From NCBI RefSeq assembly GCF_013415905.1, contig NZ_CP058909.1, positions 3,720,001-3,784,000 on the forward strand: a stretch of DNA of 64,000 nucleotides, given 5' to 3'. This DNA comes from Halosimplex pelagicum (GTDB taxonomy: Archaea; Halobacteriota; Halobacteria; Halobacteriales; Haloarculaceae). Below, piece by piece: positions 35,809-44,746 of this stretch; position 1 is the stretch's first letter; every line of letters starts with the position of its first letter. A program made the translations under genes and the position numbers. Under the pieces are notes generated by a model. That model saw only the letters and a list, made by a program, of their open reading frames with translations. It was not told the DNA's origin and made no database searches.

Positions 35809-36588
35809 ATGAGACGCGTCCGCTTTCGCGATTCTGCCGGCAACGTCCGCGGCGGTCGGTGGACGGTCAGGGACGGCGAGGAGGTGGTCACCGCCGCCGC
35901 GGGACCGTACGGACGCATCGCCTTCGGCGACGAGACGTTCGACCCCGACGAGGTGGACGTGCTCGCCCCCTGCGAACCGACCAAGATCGTCTGCGTCGGC
36001 CGCAACTACGCCGACCACGCCGACGAGCGCGACGAGGAGATCCCCGACCGTCCGCTGCTCTTTCTCAAGACGCCCAACACCGTCGCGACCCACGGCAGCA
36101 CCGTCACGCTCCCTGCCGGCAAGGAGCGGATCGAACACGAGGCCGAACTCGGCGTCGTCATCGGCGAACAGTGCCGCAACGTCGACGCCGTCAACGCCGA
36201 GGACGTGATCGCCGGCTACACCCCCTTCAACGACCTCTCGAACCGCGACGACCAGGACAAAGAGCAGAACTGGGTCCGCGGCAAGGCCTTCGACGGCGCC
36301 GCCCCGATGGGCCCCGTCATCGCCACGCCCGAACACCTCGCCGACGACGCCACCGTCGAGGCCCGCGTCAACGGCGAGGTCCGCCAGTCCGCATCGATCG
36401 ACAGGATGATCTTCTCCATCCCGGAACTCATCGAGGAGATCACGACCTACATGACCCTCGAACCGGGCGACGTGATCGCCACCGGCACGCCCGAGGGCGT
36501 CGGTCCGCTGTCGGACGGCGACGAGGTGGAGATCGAGATCGACGACGTGGGGACGCTGCGACACTCGGTTCGGTTCCCGGACGCGTGA
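35809..36588 (+). CDS. Fumarylacetoacetate hydrolase family protein
   Basis: A 259-residue FAH-family enzyme. The metal-binding signature is HEAELGVVIG near residue 108, with CVGRNYADHADE, GYTPFNDLSNRD and the closing GDVIATGTPEGVG. Relatives include acylpyruvase/oxaloacetate decarboxylase and 2-hydroxyhepta-2,4-diene-1,7-dioate isomerase types; which one cannot be chosen. The TATA-like gcttatcag is about 31 nt upstream. A small exported protein gene overlaps its stop (GTGA). Confidence 0.9.
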   Translation: MRRVRFRDSAGNVRGGRWTVRDGEEVVTAAAGPYGRIAFGDETFDPDEVDVLAPCEPTKIVCVGRNYADHADERDEEIPDRPLLFLKTPNTVATHGSTVTLPAGKERIEHEAELGVVIGEQCRNVDAVNAEDVIAGYTPFNDLSNRDDQDKEQNWVRGKAFDGAAPMGPVIATPEHLADDATVEARVNGEVRQSASIDRMIFSIPELIEEITTYMTLEPGDVIATGTPEGVGPLSDGDEVEIEIDDVGTLRHSVRFPDA

Positions 36589-36944
36589 CCCGGTCGGGGC
36601 GTCCGACCCTGCTTCTGTGCATCTGTCTGCTCCTCTTCGCGCTCGTGGCCGGGTATCCGTTCGGTATCGACGCCGAGCAGCGGGCCCTCGACGCCGAGGA
36701 ACGGTACCTCTCGGCGGAGTTCGAGAACGCCTCGTGCGTCGAGAGTTGGGGGACCTCCAGTCCGGTCGTCGAGGAAGAGAGTTCGGTCGTCAACCGAACC
36801 GGCGACGGGGCCTACGTCGAAGTGAGCCACCCCTATTTCTACGGGACCGACAGCGACGAGGTCGACGGCGCTTCGGAGGCCGTCTACCGGGTCACCGCCG
36901 ACAACGAGACGCGGGTGAGCGGCGACACCGTCGTGCCCTGCTGA
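36585..36944 (+). CDS. Small signal-anchored hypothetical protein
   Basis: A 119-residue protein starting at a GTG that overlaps the FAH stop by 4 nt. It has one N-terminal hydrophobic segment (TLLLCICLLLFALVAGYPF) and a negatively charged extracellular domain with N-x-S/T sites and two Cys (FENASCVESW and the C-terminal VVPC) that could form a disulfide. Translational coupling to FAH supports the start. No family recognised. Confidence 0.65.
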   Translation: MTRSGRPTLLLCICLLLFALVAGYPFGIDAEQRALDAEERYLSAEFENASCVESWGTSSPVVEEESSVVNRTGDGAYVEVSHPYFYGTDSDEVDGASEAVYRVTADNETRVSGDTVVPC

Positions 36945-36972
36945 ATCCGGTGAAAACGGCCGGGCCGCGAGC

Positions 36973-38334
36973 CTACACCTCGTACTCGTCCTGTCGAAGC
37001 TGCACGTACTTCCCGTCGCTGAAGCCCCGTTTCGTCCACTTGTAGTCGGCGACGAGCTTCAGCGCCGTCGTCCCGGATTTGAGGGCGCCGCCCCAGTCGT
37101 AGCCCCCGCGATTCTTCATCGCTCGCGTCGCGGCGAAGATGCGGTCCCAGTCGGCCGGTTCCCAGCCGCGGACGACCTCGGCGAAGGTGACGTTCCGGAG
37201 GATCTCCTCGCCGATGGCCGCCTTCCAGCGGCCGTTGTAGGCCATGAGCTGGTCGTTGGCGGCGAGTTCCCCGGCGATCTTGCCCGTGCGGACGGCCACG
37301 TGGTCGCCGCCCTCGTGGAACGCCGAGGTGGTCCCCATCGCCCCGCCGACGACGGCGATGCCCGCCGCGGTCGGCGAGTCGATCGGTCGCGTCGAGGAGA
37401 TCGGGTAGGCTTCGGTCCCGCCGCGCTTCCCGCGGTCTTCGACCAGGGGGAAGTCCTCGATGTCGTAGCCCGGATACTCCCGTTCGAGCAGTCGCTGGAG
37501 GTAGGTCGCCCCGGCCGGAATCCCCTCGTCGTCCGGTTCGAGCAGCGCGTAGGACTCGGGGTTCGCCACGTCCTCCAGATCCATCCCGATCGGCATCGTC
37601 AGGCCGACGCGGGCGACGTTGTCGTCGTTCGGGAAGATCCACGGATAGGCGGTGTGGCCCGGGATGACGCCCCACCAGAACTTGATGTGGGCGGGGTCGA
37701 ACAGCTCCTCGGGAATGCGGCGGTGTTCCTGGTAGGCGATGTGGTTCGCCCGGTCGGGCGAGAGGTAGTCCGAGACGCTCCGACTCCCGGGCAGGAACTG
37801 GTCGAGGACGCCCGTCGTGACCGTCCGCTGGGGGCCGTCGGCGAGGATGAGGTAGTCGGCGCCGATCCGCTCGCCGTCGGCGAGTTCGAGGGTGTGACGC
37901 GGGTCGCCCGACAGGTCGGTCTCGACGGACTTGACGCTCGTGCCGACGCGATACCGGCCGCCCGCGTCCTCGGCGCGGTCGCGGAGCCAGTCGTCGAACT
38001 TCGCGCGGTGGAAGGCGAACCCGAAGTGGTCGTACGAAGATTCGATGCCGGTGGATTCGAGCGTCACCGACTCGCTCGGCCCGATGAACTCGGCGCCGTC
38101 GAGGACGCTCAAGATCACGTCGTCGGGGAGCTCCTCGACCGGAACGTCCATGATCTCCAGCCAGTAGTCGAGCATCCCGGCGGCGTCCGTCGAGTCGGGG
38201 CCCAGCCGCTCGCGGTCCGCCCGGGGCACGCCCTTCTCGACGACGACGGCGTCGGCCCCCTCGTCGGCGGCCGCCCACGCCGCCGCGGTGCCGGCCGGGC
38301 CGCCGCCCACGATCGCGACGTCTACGCGGTCCAT
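36973..38334 (-). CDS. FAD-dependent geranylgeranyl reductase-like protein
   Basis: A 453-residue flavoprotein with the N-terminal FAD motif VAIVGGGPAGTAAAW and the later GD-like motif AGIAVVGGAMGTTSAFHEGG near residue 320. It belongs to the geranylgeranyl/digeranylgeranyl reductase superfamily, whose members reduce isoprenoid double bonds in archaeal lipids; paralogs are frequent in haloarchaea and some act on other substrates. The FWWGVIPGHTAYPWIFP segment fits this group. Specific function is uncertain. Confidence 0.82.
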   Translation of the reverse strand: MDRVDVAIVGGGPAGTAAAWAAADEGADAVVVEKGVPRADRERLGPDSTDAAGMLDYWLEIMDVPVEELPDDVILSVLDGAEFIGPSESVTLESTGIESSYDHFGFAFHRAKFDDWLRDRAEDAGGRYRVGTSVKSVETDLSGDPRHTLELADGERIGADYLILADGPQRTVTTGVLDQFLPGSRSVSDYLSPDRANHIAYQEHRRIPEELFDPAHIKFWWGVIPGHTAYPWIFPNDDNVARVGLTMPIGMDLEDVANPESYALLEPDDEGIPAGATYLQRLLEREYPGYDIEDFPLVEDRGKRGGTEAYPISSTRPIDSPTAAGIAVVGGAMGTTSAFHEGGDHVAVRTGKIAGELAANDQLMAYNGRWKAAIGEEILRNVTFAEVVRGWEPADWDRIFAATRAMKNRGGYDWGGALKSGTTALKLVADYKWTKRGFSDGKYVQLRQDEYEV

Positions 38335-38471
38335 ACGCCTACCCCTGCCCCCTCGGAGTATAAATCCCCCTGGGTTCCGGGCGACGCGGGGCGCTATCGA
38401 CGCGTCCGCGCCCGCGGGCCCGAACTGCCCGAACGGTCAGCCATATGGGCCCGCCCGTCCAACCGCCGCCG

Positions 38472-38924
38472 ATGCCTGACCTGATGGACACGTTTCTGGA
38501 GAACCGCTGGATGGTCCAGCCCAACCACGCCAACTCCCTGGGGACCACCCACGGCGGGAACGTGCTCAAGTGGATGGACGAGGTGGGCGCGATGGCGGCC
38601 ATGCGCTTCGCCGGCCGCGACTGCGTCACCGCCCGGATGGACCAGGTCGACTTCAAACAGCCCATCCCCGTCGGCGAGACCGCCCTCGTCGAGGCCTACG
38701 TCTACGAGACCGGTCGCTCCAGCGTCCGCGTCCGCCTGCGCGTCTTCCGCGAGGACCCCCGCTCGGGCGAGCGCGAACTCACCACCGAGTCGTACTCCGT
38801 CTACGTCGCCATCGACGACGACCGCGACCCCGTCGAAGTGCCCGCCCTCACCGTCGCCACCGACGAGGGCGAGCGGCTCCGCGCGGAGGCGCTCGACGGC
38901 GACAACAAGGAGAGCACGTCCTGA
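38472..38924 (+). CDS. Acyl-CoA thioesterase (hotdog fold)
   Basis: A 150-residue hotdog thioesterase of the cytosolic acyl-CoA hydrolase (YciA/BACH) type: NRWMVQPNHANSLG, then THGGNVLKWMDEVGAMAAMR with the catalytic Asp/Asn region and DQVDFKQPIPVGETALVEAYV. It hydrolyses acyl-CoA to acid and CoA. The ATG giving MPDLMDTFLENRW is chosen; another Met lies four codons on. Divergent from the reductase gene, sharing a 137-bp promoter region. Confidence 0.88.
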   Translation: MPDLMDTFLENRWMVQPNHANSLGTTHGGNVLKWMDEVGAMAAMRFAGRDCVTARMDQVDFKQPIPVGETALVEAYVYETGRSSVRVRLRVFREDPRSGERELTTESYSVYVAIDDDRDPVEVPALTVATDEGERLRAEALDGDNKESTS

Positions 38925-39023
38925 ATCGGCGGCCGACTGTCGGTCGTCGGCTGCCGACCGGCGTCCCGTCCGGCCGCGGCCGGTGTACGTGGACTTATCC
39001 GCCGACCGCTCCTACCCCGGACC

Positions 39024-39485
39024 ATGCCCCTCGACGCCGACCCGCCGGACCCGCCGGAACTGGAGACAATCGACCCCAACGAGTACGAGGACGCCCAGGT
39101 CGTCGACGACACCGACTACCGCCGCGAGGAGATCGAGGACTACCTCCGCGAAGGCGCCTGGGACCGCGCCTTCGAGGAGTGGGCCGAAGACACCGGAATG
39201 AGCCCCGAGGACTACGCCATCGTCGTCGATCTCGACCTGATGGAACGGTTCGACTTCTTCTGGGATTCGTACGCCGAGCGCGTCGGCTACCACGCCCCTG
39301 GCCTGCCCGAAGACTGGAAGGGGATGGACATCCACCCGGACCTCGATTCGTGGGGCACCGTCTCCGCCATCAACGCCGGCCTGACCGAACTCGGTCAGGA
39401 GGTCTGCGACGTGCTCAAAGACGAGTACATCGAGTGGGAGACCGAGTACGAGGCGCCCGACGACCTCCCCGACTTCGGCGAGTAG
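39024..39485 (+). CDS. Conserved hypothetical acidic protein
   Basis: A 153-residue very acidic soluble protein (starts MPLDADPPDPPELETIDPNEYED). It contains a helical middle (YRREEIEDYLREGAWDRAFEEWAEDTG) and a Trp-rich C-terminal part. It has no recognisable motif. Codon usage matches the core genome and a TATA-like acttatcc lies about 30 nt upstream, so it is a real gene, but I cannot give a function. Confidence 0.7.
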   Translation: MPLDADPPDPPELETIDPNEYEDAQVVDDTDYRREEIEDYLREGAWDRAFEEWAEDTGMSPEDYAIVVDLDLMERFDFFWDSYAERVGYHAPGLPEDWKGMDIHPDLDSWGTVSAINAGLTELGQEVCDVLKDEYIEWETEYEAPDDLPDFGE

Positions 39486-39516
39486 CCGCGACCGGACCGC
39501 CCGCGGTCGGCCCCTG

Positions 39517-39660
39517 TCACTCCCGCGGCACTGCCACGTTCTTCACGCGACCGCCGCACTCCGGACAGGCACCGACGGTCCCGTCGGTCGTCACCCTGTG
39601 CAGACACTCGACACATTCGTATCGCGATTTCGTCGCCGTGTACGGATCTTCGCTGTGCAT
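39517..39660 (-). CDS. Tiny zinc-ribbon (rubrerythrin-like) protein
   Basis: A 47-residue ORF starting MHSEDPYTATKSRYECVEC and ending NVAVPRE. Two Cys pairs (CVEC and CPEC) match a rubredoxin/rubrerythrin-type zinc ribbon, a small family frequent in haloarchaea. Such proteins may bind zinc or iron; there is no diiron domain, so rubrerythrin activity is not expected. Its stop is 31 bp from the convergent neighbour's stop. Confidence 0.75.
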   Translation of the reverse strand: MHSEDPYTATKSRYECVECLHRVTTDGTVGACPECGGRVKNVAVPRE

Positions 39661-39876
39661 GCGATATATGTGAACGTTCGTCACGAAAAGCGTTGCTTCA
39701 AGGATCTTCTAGGGATATAATCTCAGAACGGGTGCCCGTTCGCCCATCCGGGACCGATCGAACTCGCCGGTGAATCGGTCGGCACGGGCCGGCGGGCGTG
39801 GGTTCGAGCGCCGCGCGCCGTCGAGTCGCGAATCGAGCCCGCGAGATTAATTACCCCCCACGATAGAGAGTGGTGT

Positions 39877-40062
39877 ATGACAACCATCGTCCCCCCGAAG
39901 GAGCGAGAGTGCGAGCGCTGCGGCCGAACCGACACCTGGAACGACGACACGGGCACCTGGGCCGTCGTCGAGCGGGACGGCGACCGGCTCTCGGGCGACC
40001 CGTTCTGTCTCCACGAGTGGGACATCAACGGCGCGTACAACCCGCTCGAAGAGGGCGCCTGA
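39877..40062 (+). CDS. HEWD-family small zinc protein
   Basis: A 61-residue protein with a CERCG pair near the N-terminus and the diagnostic LHEWDINGAYNPLEE ending, recognised as the haloarchaeal HEWD family. A further Cys in PFCLHEW could complete a metal site. Function unknown. A TATA-like gagattaatta lies about 28 nt upstream. Confidence 0.82.
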   Translation: MTTIVPPKERECERCGRTDTWNDDTGTWAVVERDGDRLSGDPFCLHEWDINGAYNPLEEGA

Positions 40063-40097
40063 GTGCTCGGTCACGCCCGCACGCTTCGCACTCTTCT

Positions 40098-40277
40098 ATG
40101 AGCGACACCGAACTGAAAGCCGTCCTGTACGTCGACGGGACGCCGCTCGACGAGACGACCGTCTCCGAGGAATCGGAGCTGTTCGCGCGCGTCGAGACGC
40201 ACTACATCGCGCCGTGGACCGCCGAGAAAGAGGTTTCCGTCGAGTTCGAACCGGTGGAGATGGACGACGCCGAGTAG
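40098..40277 (+). CDS. Small hypothetical protein
   Basis: A 59-residue acidic protein (MSDTELKAVLYVDGTPLDE...) with a strand-loop-strand pattern. It follows the HEWD gene by 35 bp and is probably in the same transcript. No family is recognised; the codon bias is normal for the genome. It ends 1 bp before the end of the tRNA on the opposite strand. Confidence 0.6.
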   Translation: MSDTELKAVLYVDGTPLDETTVSEESELFARVETHYIAPWTAEKEVSVEFEPVEMDDAE

Positions 40278-40278
40278 A

Positions 40279-40352
40279 AGCCAGGGCAGGGATTTGAACC
40301 CCGGGAATCTCGATTACAAGTCGAGTGCTTGAACCGCCCAAGCTCCCCTGGC
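40279..40352 (-). tRNA. tRNA-Thr (anticodon TGT)
   Basis: The minus strand folds as a full cloverleaf: acceptor GCCAGGG/CCCTGGC, D stem GCTT/AAGC, anticodon stem CTCGA/TCGAG with loop CTTGTAA giving anticodon TGT, T arm with a TTCAAAT loop, and discriminator T as in archaeal tRNA-Thr. No intron. CCA is not encoded. Confidence 0.93.
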
Positions 40353-40363
40353 GCAGATGTGGA

Positions 40364-40843
40364 TTACTCGCCCTCCTTTGAGTGGGTATCGGTTTCCAGC
40401 GGTTTCTCCAGCTGGACCCGGTGGGTGTCGTAGCCGTGGCGTCGGTAGAACCGCCGGGCGGCGAGGTTGTCCGCCATCGCCTCCAGCGTGACCGTGTCGG
40501 CGCCCAGCTCGTCGAGGCGGGCCTCCGCGGTCGCGAGCAACTCGGCGCCGATGCCCTCCTCGCGCCGCTCGGGGACGACGTAGAGGTTCTCGACGACGCC
40601 CTGGGTCACGTCCATCTCGTAGCTGCCGCGGTCGAGCGTGAACATGACGAAGCCGACGATCTCGCCGTCGGTGGCGACGACGAGGCGGTCGGTGACGGCG
40701 TGGCGGGCCAGCTCGTCGGCGACCGAACTCCTGTTGCGCTCGGCGAGGACGTGCGAGTCGTGCTGGGTCTGCTCGTCGGCCAGATCGACCCACAGGTCGG
40801 TGACGCGCTCGGCGTGGGCAACCGTGGCGAGTTCGATCTCCAT
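40364..40843 (-). CDS. GNAT-family N-acetyltransferase
   Basis: A 159-residue single-domain GNAT enzyme with the acetyl-CoA motif ENLYVVPERREEGIGAELL near residues 85-103 and the C-terminal NLAARRFYRRHGY typical of the fold. It transfers an acetyl group to an unidentified amine. It lies directly upstream of the tRNA-Thr on the same strand (12 bp), so read-through into the tRNA is possible. Confidence 0.85.
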   Translation of the reverse strand: MEIELATVAHAERVTDLWVDLADEQTQHDSHVLAERNRSSVADELARHAVTDRLVVATDGEIVGFVMFTLDRGSYEMDVTQGVVENLYVVPERREEGIGAELLATAEARLDELGADTVTLEAMADNLAARRFYRRHGYDTHRVQLEKPLETDTHSKEGE

Positions 40844-41053
40844 CCGGTGGCCGGGTGGTGGAGGGCGACCGACTAAGCTTTTCGGCCGGCAGGCGTCGAA
40901 GAGTTTTACCCACTCGGCGTCTCCACTGCCTGTAAGGCATGTTCGCTAATCACACGATTCGGTGCCGGGGGTCGGGTCTGAGACGGGGAGTCGCGGGGTC
41001 GGGCTCGCCCCGCGAGTGCGAGACGACCGAGCGGGGGGCGCCACCGCGGAGCC

Positions 41054-42328
41054 ATGGCGACCGCTGAACGCGTCGCCGACCTCCGGCTGGAGGTCGCGGA
41101 GCGGCCGAAGACGGCGCTGTTCGGCCTGTTCGTCCTCGGACTCTGCGTCGACCTCCTGCTGAAGGTCCTCGGGGTCGAGGTGGCGGTCGGGTCGGTCAAG
41201 CTCTTCGGGGGCACCCTCGCGGCGAGCCGGCTGATCACGCTCGTCTGGAACGGCGTCGTCGTCGGGCTGGGGATCGGGCTGGCCGGGATCGGCCTGTCGA
41301 TGACCTACAGCATCCTGAGCTTCGCGAACTTCGCCCACGGTGACTACATCACCACCGGCGCGTTCGCCGGCTGGGCCGTCGCGTGGCTGCTGGCCGGGCT
41401 CGGCTCGGGCCTGCTCGACGGCAACGTCCTCTTCCTCGGGACGCTCGGGTTCGGCCCCGACGGGCCGAGCGCGGCGGACCTGTCGGTCAACGCGCTGGGC
41501 AACCCGCTGGCGGTGTTCGCCGGGCTCGTCGTCGCGGTGGTCGCGACGATCGCCCTCTCGCTCGTCCTCGACCGGATCGTCTTCCGACCGATGCGCGACC
41601 AGAGCGGGATCGCCGTGCTGATCGCGAGCATCGGCGTCGCGCTGGCGCTGCGATACCTGATCGTCTTCTTCTTCGGGGCGACCAACCGCGGGCTGACCGC
41701 CGGCGGGTCGAAACTGATCCTCGCCGGCGTGAGCGGGAAGCTCGCGCTGGCGACCGAGCGGTCGACGATCGTCCTCGCCGCCAACGACAACGTCCCGGGC
41801 GACGCCTTCTACGTCGAGCTTCCGGGCCTGGACTTCGGGAGCTACACCGCCGAGATCCTCTCGGTCACGAGCGCCGAGGCGACGCTGGTCGTCACGTCGC
41901 TGGCGCTGATGGCCGCGCTGCACCTCACGCTCCAGCGGACGAAACTCGGCAAGGCGATGCGCGCGATGGCCGACAACGAGGACCTGGCCCGGGTCACCGG
42001 CATCCCGACCGAACGCGTCGTCCGCGCGACGTGGATGATCGGGGGCGGCCTCGCCGGCGCCGCCGGCTTCCTGATGGCGCTCGAACGGGGGACGCTGTCG
42101 TACAACCTCGGCTGGGTGCTGCTGCTCCTGATCTTCGCAGCGGTCATCCTCGGCGGGATCGGGTCGATCTACGGCGCGATGGTCGGCGGCCTGCTGATCG
42201 GCCTCACGCAGTCCGTCTCGCTGGTGTGGATCCCGTCGTCGTTCTCGACGGCCGCGGCGTTCGCGATCATGATCCTCGTGCTGGTGATACGGCCGGACGG
42301 CCTCTTCGGGGGGGTGACCACAGCATGA
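41054..42328 (+). CDS. livH: Branched-chain amino-acid-type ABC permease LivH (operon 1)
   Basis: A 424-residue inner-membrane permease of the LivH family with about nine helices. The conserved segments SMTYSILSFANFAHGDYITTGAF and KAMRAMADNEDLARVTGIP are present, and it ends MILVLVIRPDGLFGG. It is longer than bacterial LivH (about 300) because of an N-terminal helix and large loops at residues 125-160 and 215-275. It overlaps livM by 4 nt. Substrates of such systems include branched amino acids, urea and short amides. Confidence 0.92.
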   Translation: MATAERVADLRLEVAERPKTALFGLFVLGLCVDLLLKVLGVEVAVGSVKLFGGTLAASRLITLVWNGVVVGLGIGLAGIGLSMTYSILSFANFAHGDYITTGAFAGWAVAWLLAGLGSGLLDGNVLFLGTLGFGPDGPSAADLSVNALGNPLAVFAGLVVAVVATIALSLVLDRIVFRPMRDQSGIAVLIASIGVALALRYLIVFFFGATNRGLTAGGSKLILAGVSGKLALATERSTIVLAANDNVPGDAFYVELPGLDFGSYTAEILSVTSAEATLVVTSLALMAALHLTLQRTKLGKAMRAMADNEDLARVTGIPTERVVRATWMIGGGLAGAAGFLMALERGTLSYNLGWVLLLLIFAAVILGGIGSIYGAMVGGLLIGLTQSVSLVWIPSSFSTAAAFAIMILVLVIRPDGLFGGVTTA

Positions 42329-43836
42329 GCGAGCCGGACGGGGCGTCCGCGACGGGTGGGACCGTCCTCGACCGCCTCGGCGCGGAATTGCGAGAGGGCG
42401 ACGCCGGCCTGATCGCCCTGGTGATGGCCGGTATCTACGTGCTGTTCACGATATTCGCCATCCTCGGCCCGCCACAGGGTGTCGGCGGCGTCGTCGCCGC
42501 GCTCCAGGCGGTCACCTTCTGGACGGCGCTGTACGCGATGCTCGTCCTCGCGCTCAATCTCCACTGGGGCTACGCCGGGCTGTTCAACATCGGCGTCGCG
42601 GGGTTCATGGCCGTCGGCGTCTACACCTTCGCCGCGATCACGGCCCCGACGGGCGGGACACCCCCGGGGCTGGGCCTCCCGCTGTGGGTCGGCGTCGTCG
42701 GCGGCATGCTGATGGCCGCGGTCGCCGGCGCCGTGATCGCGCTCCCCGCGCTCCGGCTCCGGGCGGACTACCTCGCGATCGTCACCGTTGCGTTCTCCGA
42801 GATCGTCCGTCTCACGCTGCTGTCGACGACGTTCCAGCAGTTCACGCTGTTCGCGAACGTCCCCATCCTCCCGGATATCCCGCTGGGCACCGGCGCCGGC
42901 CGCGGGATCAACATCCCGATCAACCCGACGATCCCCGTCAAGTCGCTGTTCTACACGAACCCGGGCAACCCCGCCAGCGGGAGTCGGACCGCGCTCGGGG
43001 ACGCCGTCATCTCGGCGTTCGGCGCCGCCGGCGTCAGGGAGACGGTCGTCGTCTCGCTCGCGTACACGCTCGTCCTGATCGCCTTCGTCGCCCTCTTCTA
43101 CTGGCTGCTGCGCCGGATCGGCAACTCCCCGTTCGGCCGGGTGCTGAAGGCCATCCGGGAGGACGAGCTCGTCGCCAACTCGCTGGGCAAGGACACCCGG
43201 CTGTTCAAGGTGAAGGTGTTCATGGTCGGCTGCGCGCTGATGGGGCTCGGTGGGATCCTCTGGGAGACCCAGAAGGGGTACACCGACCCGACGGCGACGA
43301 CGTTCATGCCGATCCAGACGTTCTACATCTTCATCGCGCTGATGATCGGCGGCGCGGGCTCGAACACCGGGAGCGTCCTCGGAGGCGCACTGTTCGCCAG
43401 CCTCCTCTTCCAGGGCCCCCAGCGCGTCGCCGGGATCTTCACGAAGTACTTCGTCAGCGGCGAGGCGCCGACCACGTTCGCCGGCGCCCTCGCGCCGGTC
43501 GGCTCGCTCGATTTCGGCCCGCTGTTCGCCTACACGCTCCAGAACGTCCCGCCGCTGCGGTTCGTCCTCCTCGGCGTCGTCCTGATCGTCCTGATGCAGC
43601 GGCGACCGAGCGGCCTGCTCGGCCACCGCAAGGAGGTCGCCGCGAGCGTCCCCCTCTCCGACCGCGGCGGTAGACCCGGGCGGGACGGCCCGCGACCGGC
43701 GGCCGACGGCGGTTTCGTCAGCGACGCGAGCGATACCTCGTCGGAGCACGGCTCCGACGGCAGCGAACCCGCCGGCGAGGATCGGGCCGCCGACGGCTCG
43801 GACCGGTCCCCGGAGGGAGGTGACGGCGATGAGTGA
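42325..43836 (+). CDS. livM: Branched-chain amino-acid-type ABC permease LivM (operon 1)
   Basis: A 503-residue permease with LivM hallmarks: LNLHWGYAGLFNIGVAGFMAVGVYTF, LRADYLAIVTVAFSEIVRL, NSPFGRVLKAIREDE and LGGALFASLLF. The last 60 residues are a hydrophilic, Asp/Ser/Gly-rich tail (after residue about 440) not found in bacterial LivM. It starts at ATGA overlapping livH. The livG start is encoded inside the end of this gene (8-17 nt overlap depending on the start). Confidence 0.92.
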   Translation: MSEPDGASATGGTVLDRLGAELREGDAGLIALVMAGIYVLFTIFAILGPPQGVGGVVAALQAVTFWTALYAMLVLALNLHWGYAGLFNIGVAGFMAVGVYTFAAITAPTGGTPPGLGLPLWVGVVGGMLMAAVAGAVIALPALRLRADYLAIVTVAFSEIVRLTLLSTTFQQFTLFANVPILPDIPLGTGAGRGINIPINPTIPVKSLFYTNPGNPASGSRTALGDAVISAFGAAGVRETVVVSLAYTLVLIAFVALFYWLLRRIGNSPFGRVLKAIREDELVANSLGKDTRLFKVKVFMVGCALMGLGGILWETQKGYTDPTATTFMPIQTFYIFIALMIGGAGSNTGSVLGGALFASLLFQGPQRVAGIFTKYFVSGEAPTTFAGALAPVGSLDFGPLFAYTLQNVPPLRFVLLGVVLIVLMQRRPSGLLGHRKEVAASVPLSDRGGRPGRDGPRPAADGGFVSDASDTSSEHGSDGSEPAGEDRAADGSDRSPEGGDGDE

Positions 43837-44746
43837 CGACGCGCCGGCCGCCGAGGCGGCCGAGACGACCGAACCGTCCGCCGCGACCGCCGCGGAGGCC
43901 GCCGAGGGCGCCTCTGACGTCGACGACTCGGGATCGACGACGCCCGACGGCGCCGAGCGCGATGGCCTCGACCCGGCCGACGCCTCGCTGGTCGTCGACG
44001 GCCTCTCGAAGCGCTTCGGCGGTATCAACGCCGTCGACGGCGTCTCGTTCGCCGTCGAGCGCGGGACGCTGACCGGGCTCATCGGGCCGAACGGCGCGGG
44101 CAAGTCGACGACGTTCGACCTGATCACCGGCGTCCACGACCCCGACGGCGGACGGGTCACCTTCGAGGGCCGGGAGATCACCGGCTATCGGACCGCGGAG
44201 ATCGCCGACGAGGGGCTCGTGCGGACGTTCCAGATCGCCCGCGAGCTGGAGGAGATGACCGTGCTGGAGAACCTGATGCTCGCGCCGCGGGGCCAGTCGG
44301 GCGAGAAGTTGGTCAACGCGGTCGCGCCCGGCCTCCGCGGGCGGGTCCGCGAGGAGGAGCGGGAACTGCGCGAGGCGGTGTGGGACACCCTAGAGCTGTT
44401 CGAGATCGACCACCTCGCCGAGGAGTACGCGGGCAACCTCAGCGGCGGCCAGCGGAAACTCCTCGAACTCGCCCGGGCGCTGATGGTCGACCCGTCGATG
44501 CTGCTGCTGGACGAACCGTTCGCCGGCGTCAACCCGACGCTGGAGGAGAAGTTGCTCGACCGCGTCCACGAGCTGCGCGAGGAGGGGCTGACCTTCCTGC
44601 TGGTCGAACACGACATGGACCTCATCATGGAACACTGCGAACGCGTCGTCGTCATGCACCAGGGGCGGGTCCTCGCCGAGGGGACCCCCGCCGAGATCCG
44701 CTCGAACGAACGCGTCGTCGACGCCTACCTGGGGGAAGACCTGTGA
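43829..44746 (+). CDS. livG: Liv-type ABC ATPase LivG (operon 1)
   Basis: A 305-residue ATP-binding subunit. Walker A is GPNGAGKS (about residue 88), the signature LSGGQRKLLELARAL and Walker B MLLLDEP follow, and the LivG hallmark NLMLAP is present. An extra 45-residue acidic Ala/Glu-rich N-terminus precedes the ATPase domain. The ATG is used here; a GTG three codons upstream is also in frame. It powers the livHM transporter and overlaps livF by 4 nt (GTGA). Confidence 0.93.
   Translation: MSDDAPAAEAAETTEPSAATAAEAAEGASDVDDSGSTTPDGAERDGLDPADASLVVDGLSKRFGGINAVDGVSFAVERGTLTGLIGPNGAGKSTTFDLITGVHDPDGGRVTFEGREITGYRTAEIADEGLVRTFQIARELEEMTVLENLMLAPRGQSGEKLVNAVAPGLRGRVREEERELREAVWDTLELFEIDHLAEEYAGNLSGGQRKLLELARALMVDPSMLLLDEPFAGVNPTLEEKLLDRVHELREEGLTFLLVEHDMDLIMEHCERVVVMHQGRVLAEGTPAEIRSNERVVDAYLGEDL

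Noticed and set aside
42169..44181. 670-residue minus-strand frame across livM and livG
   Set aside because: Spans two genes of another operon on the other strand, with shadow composition.
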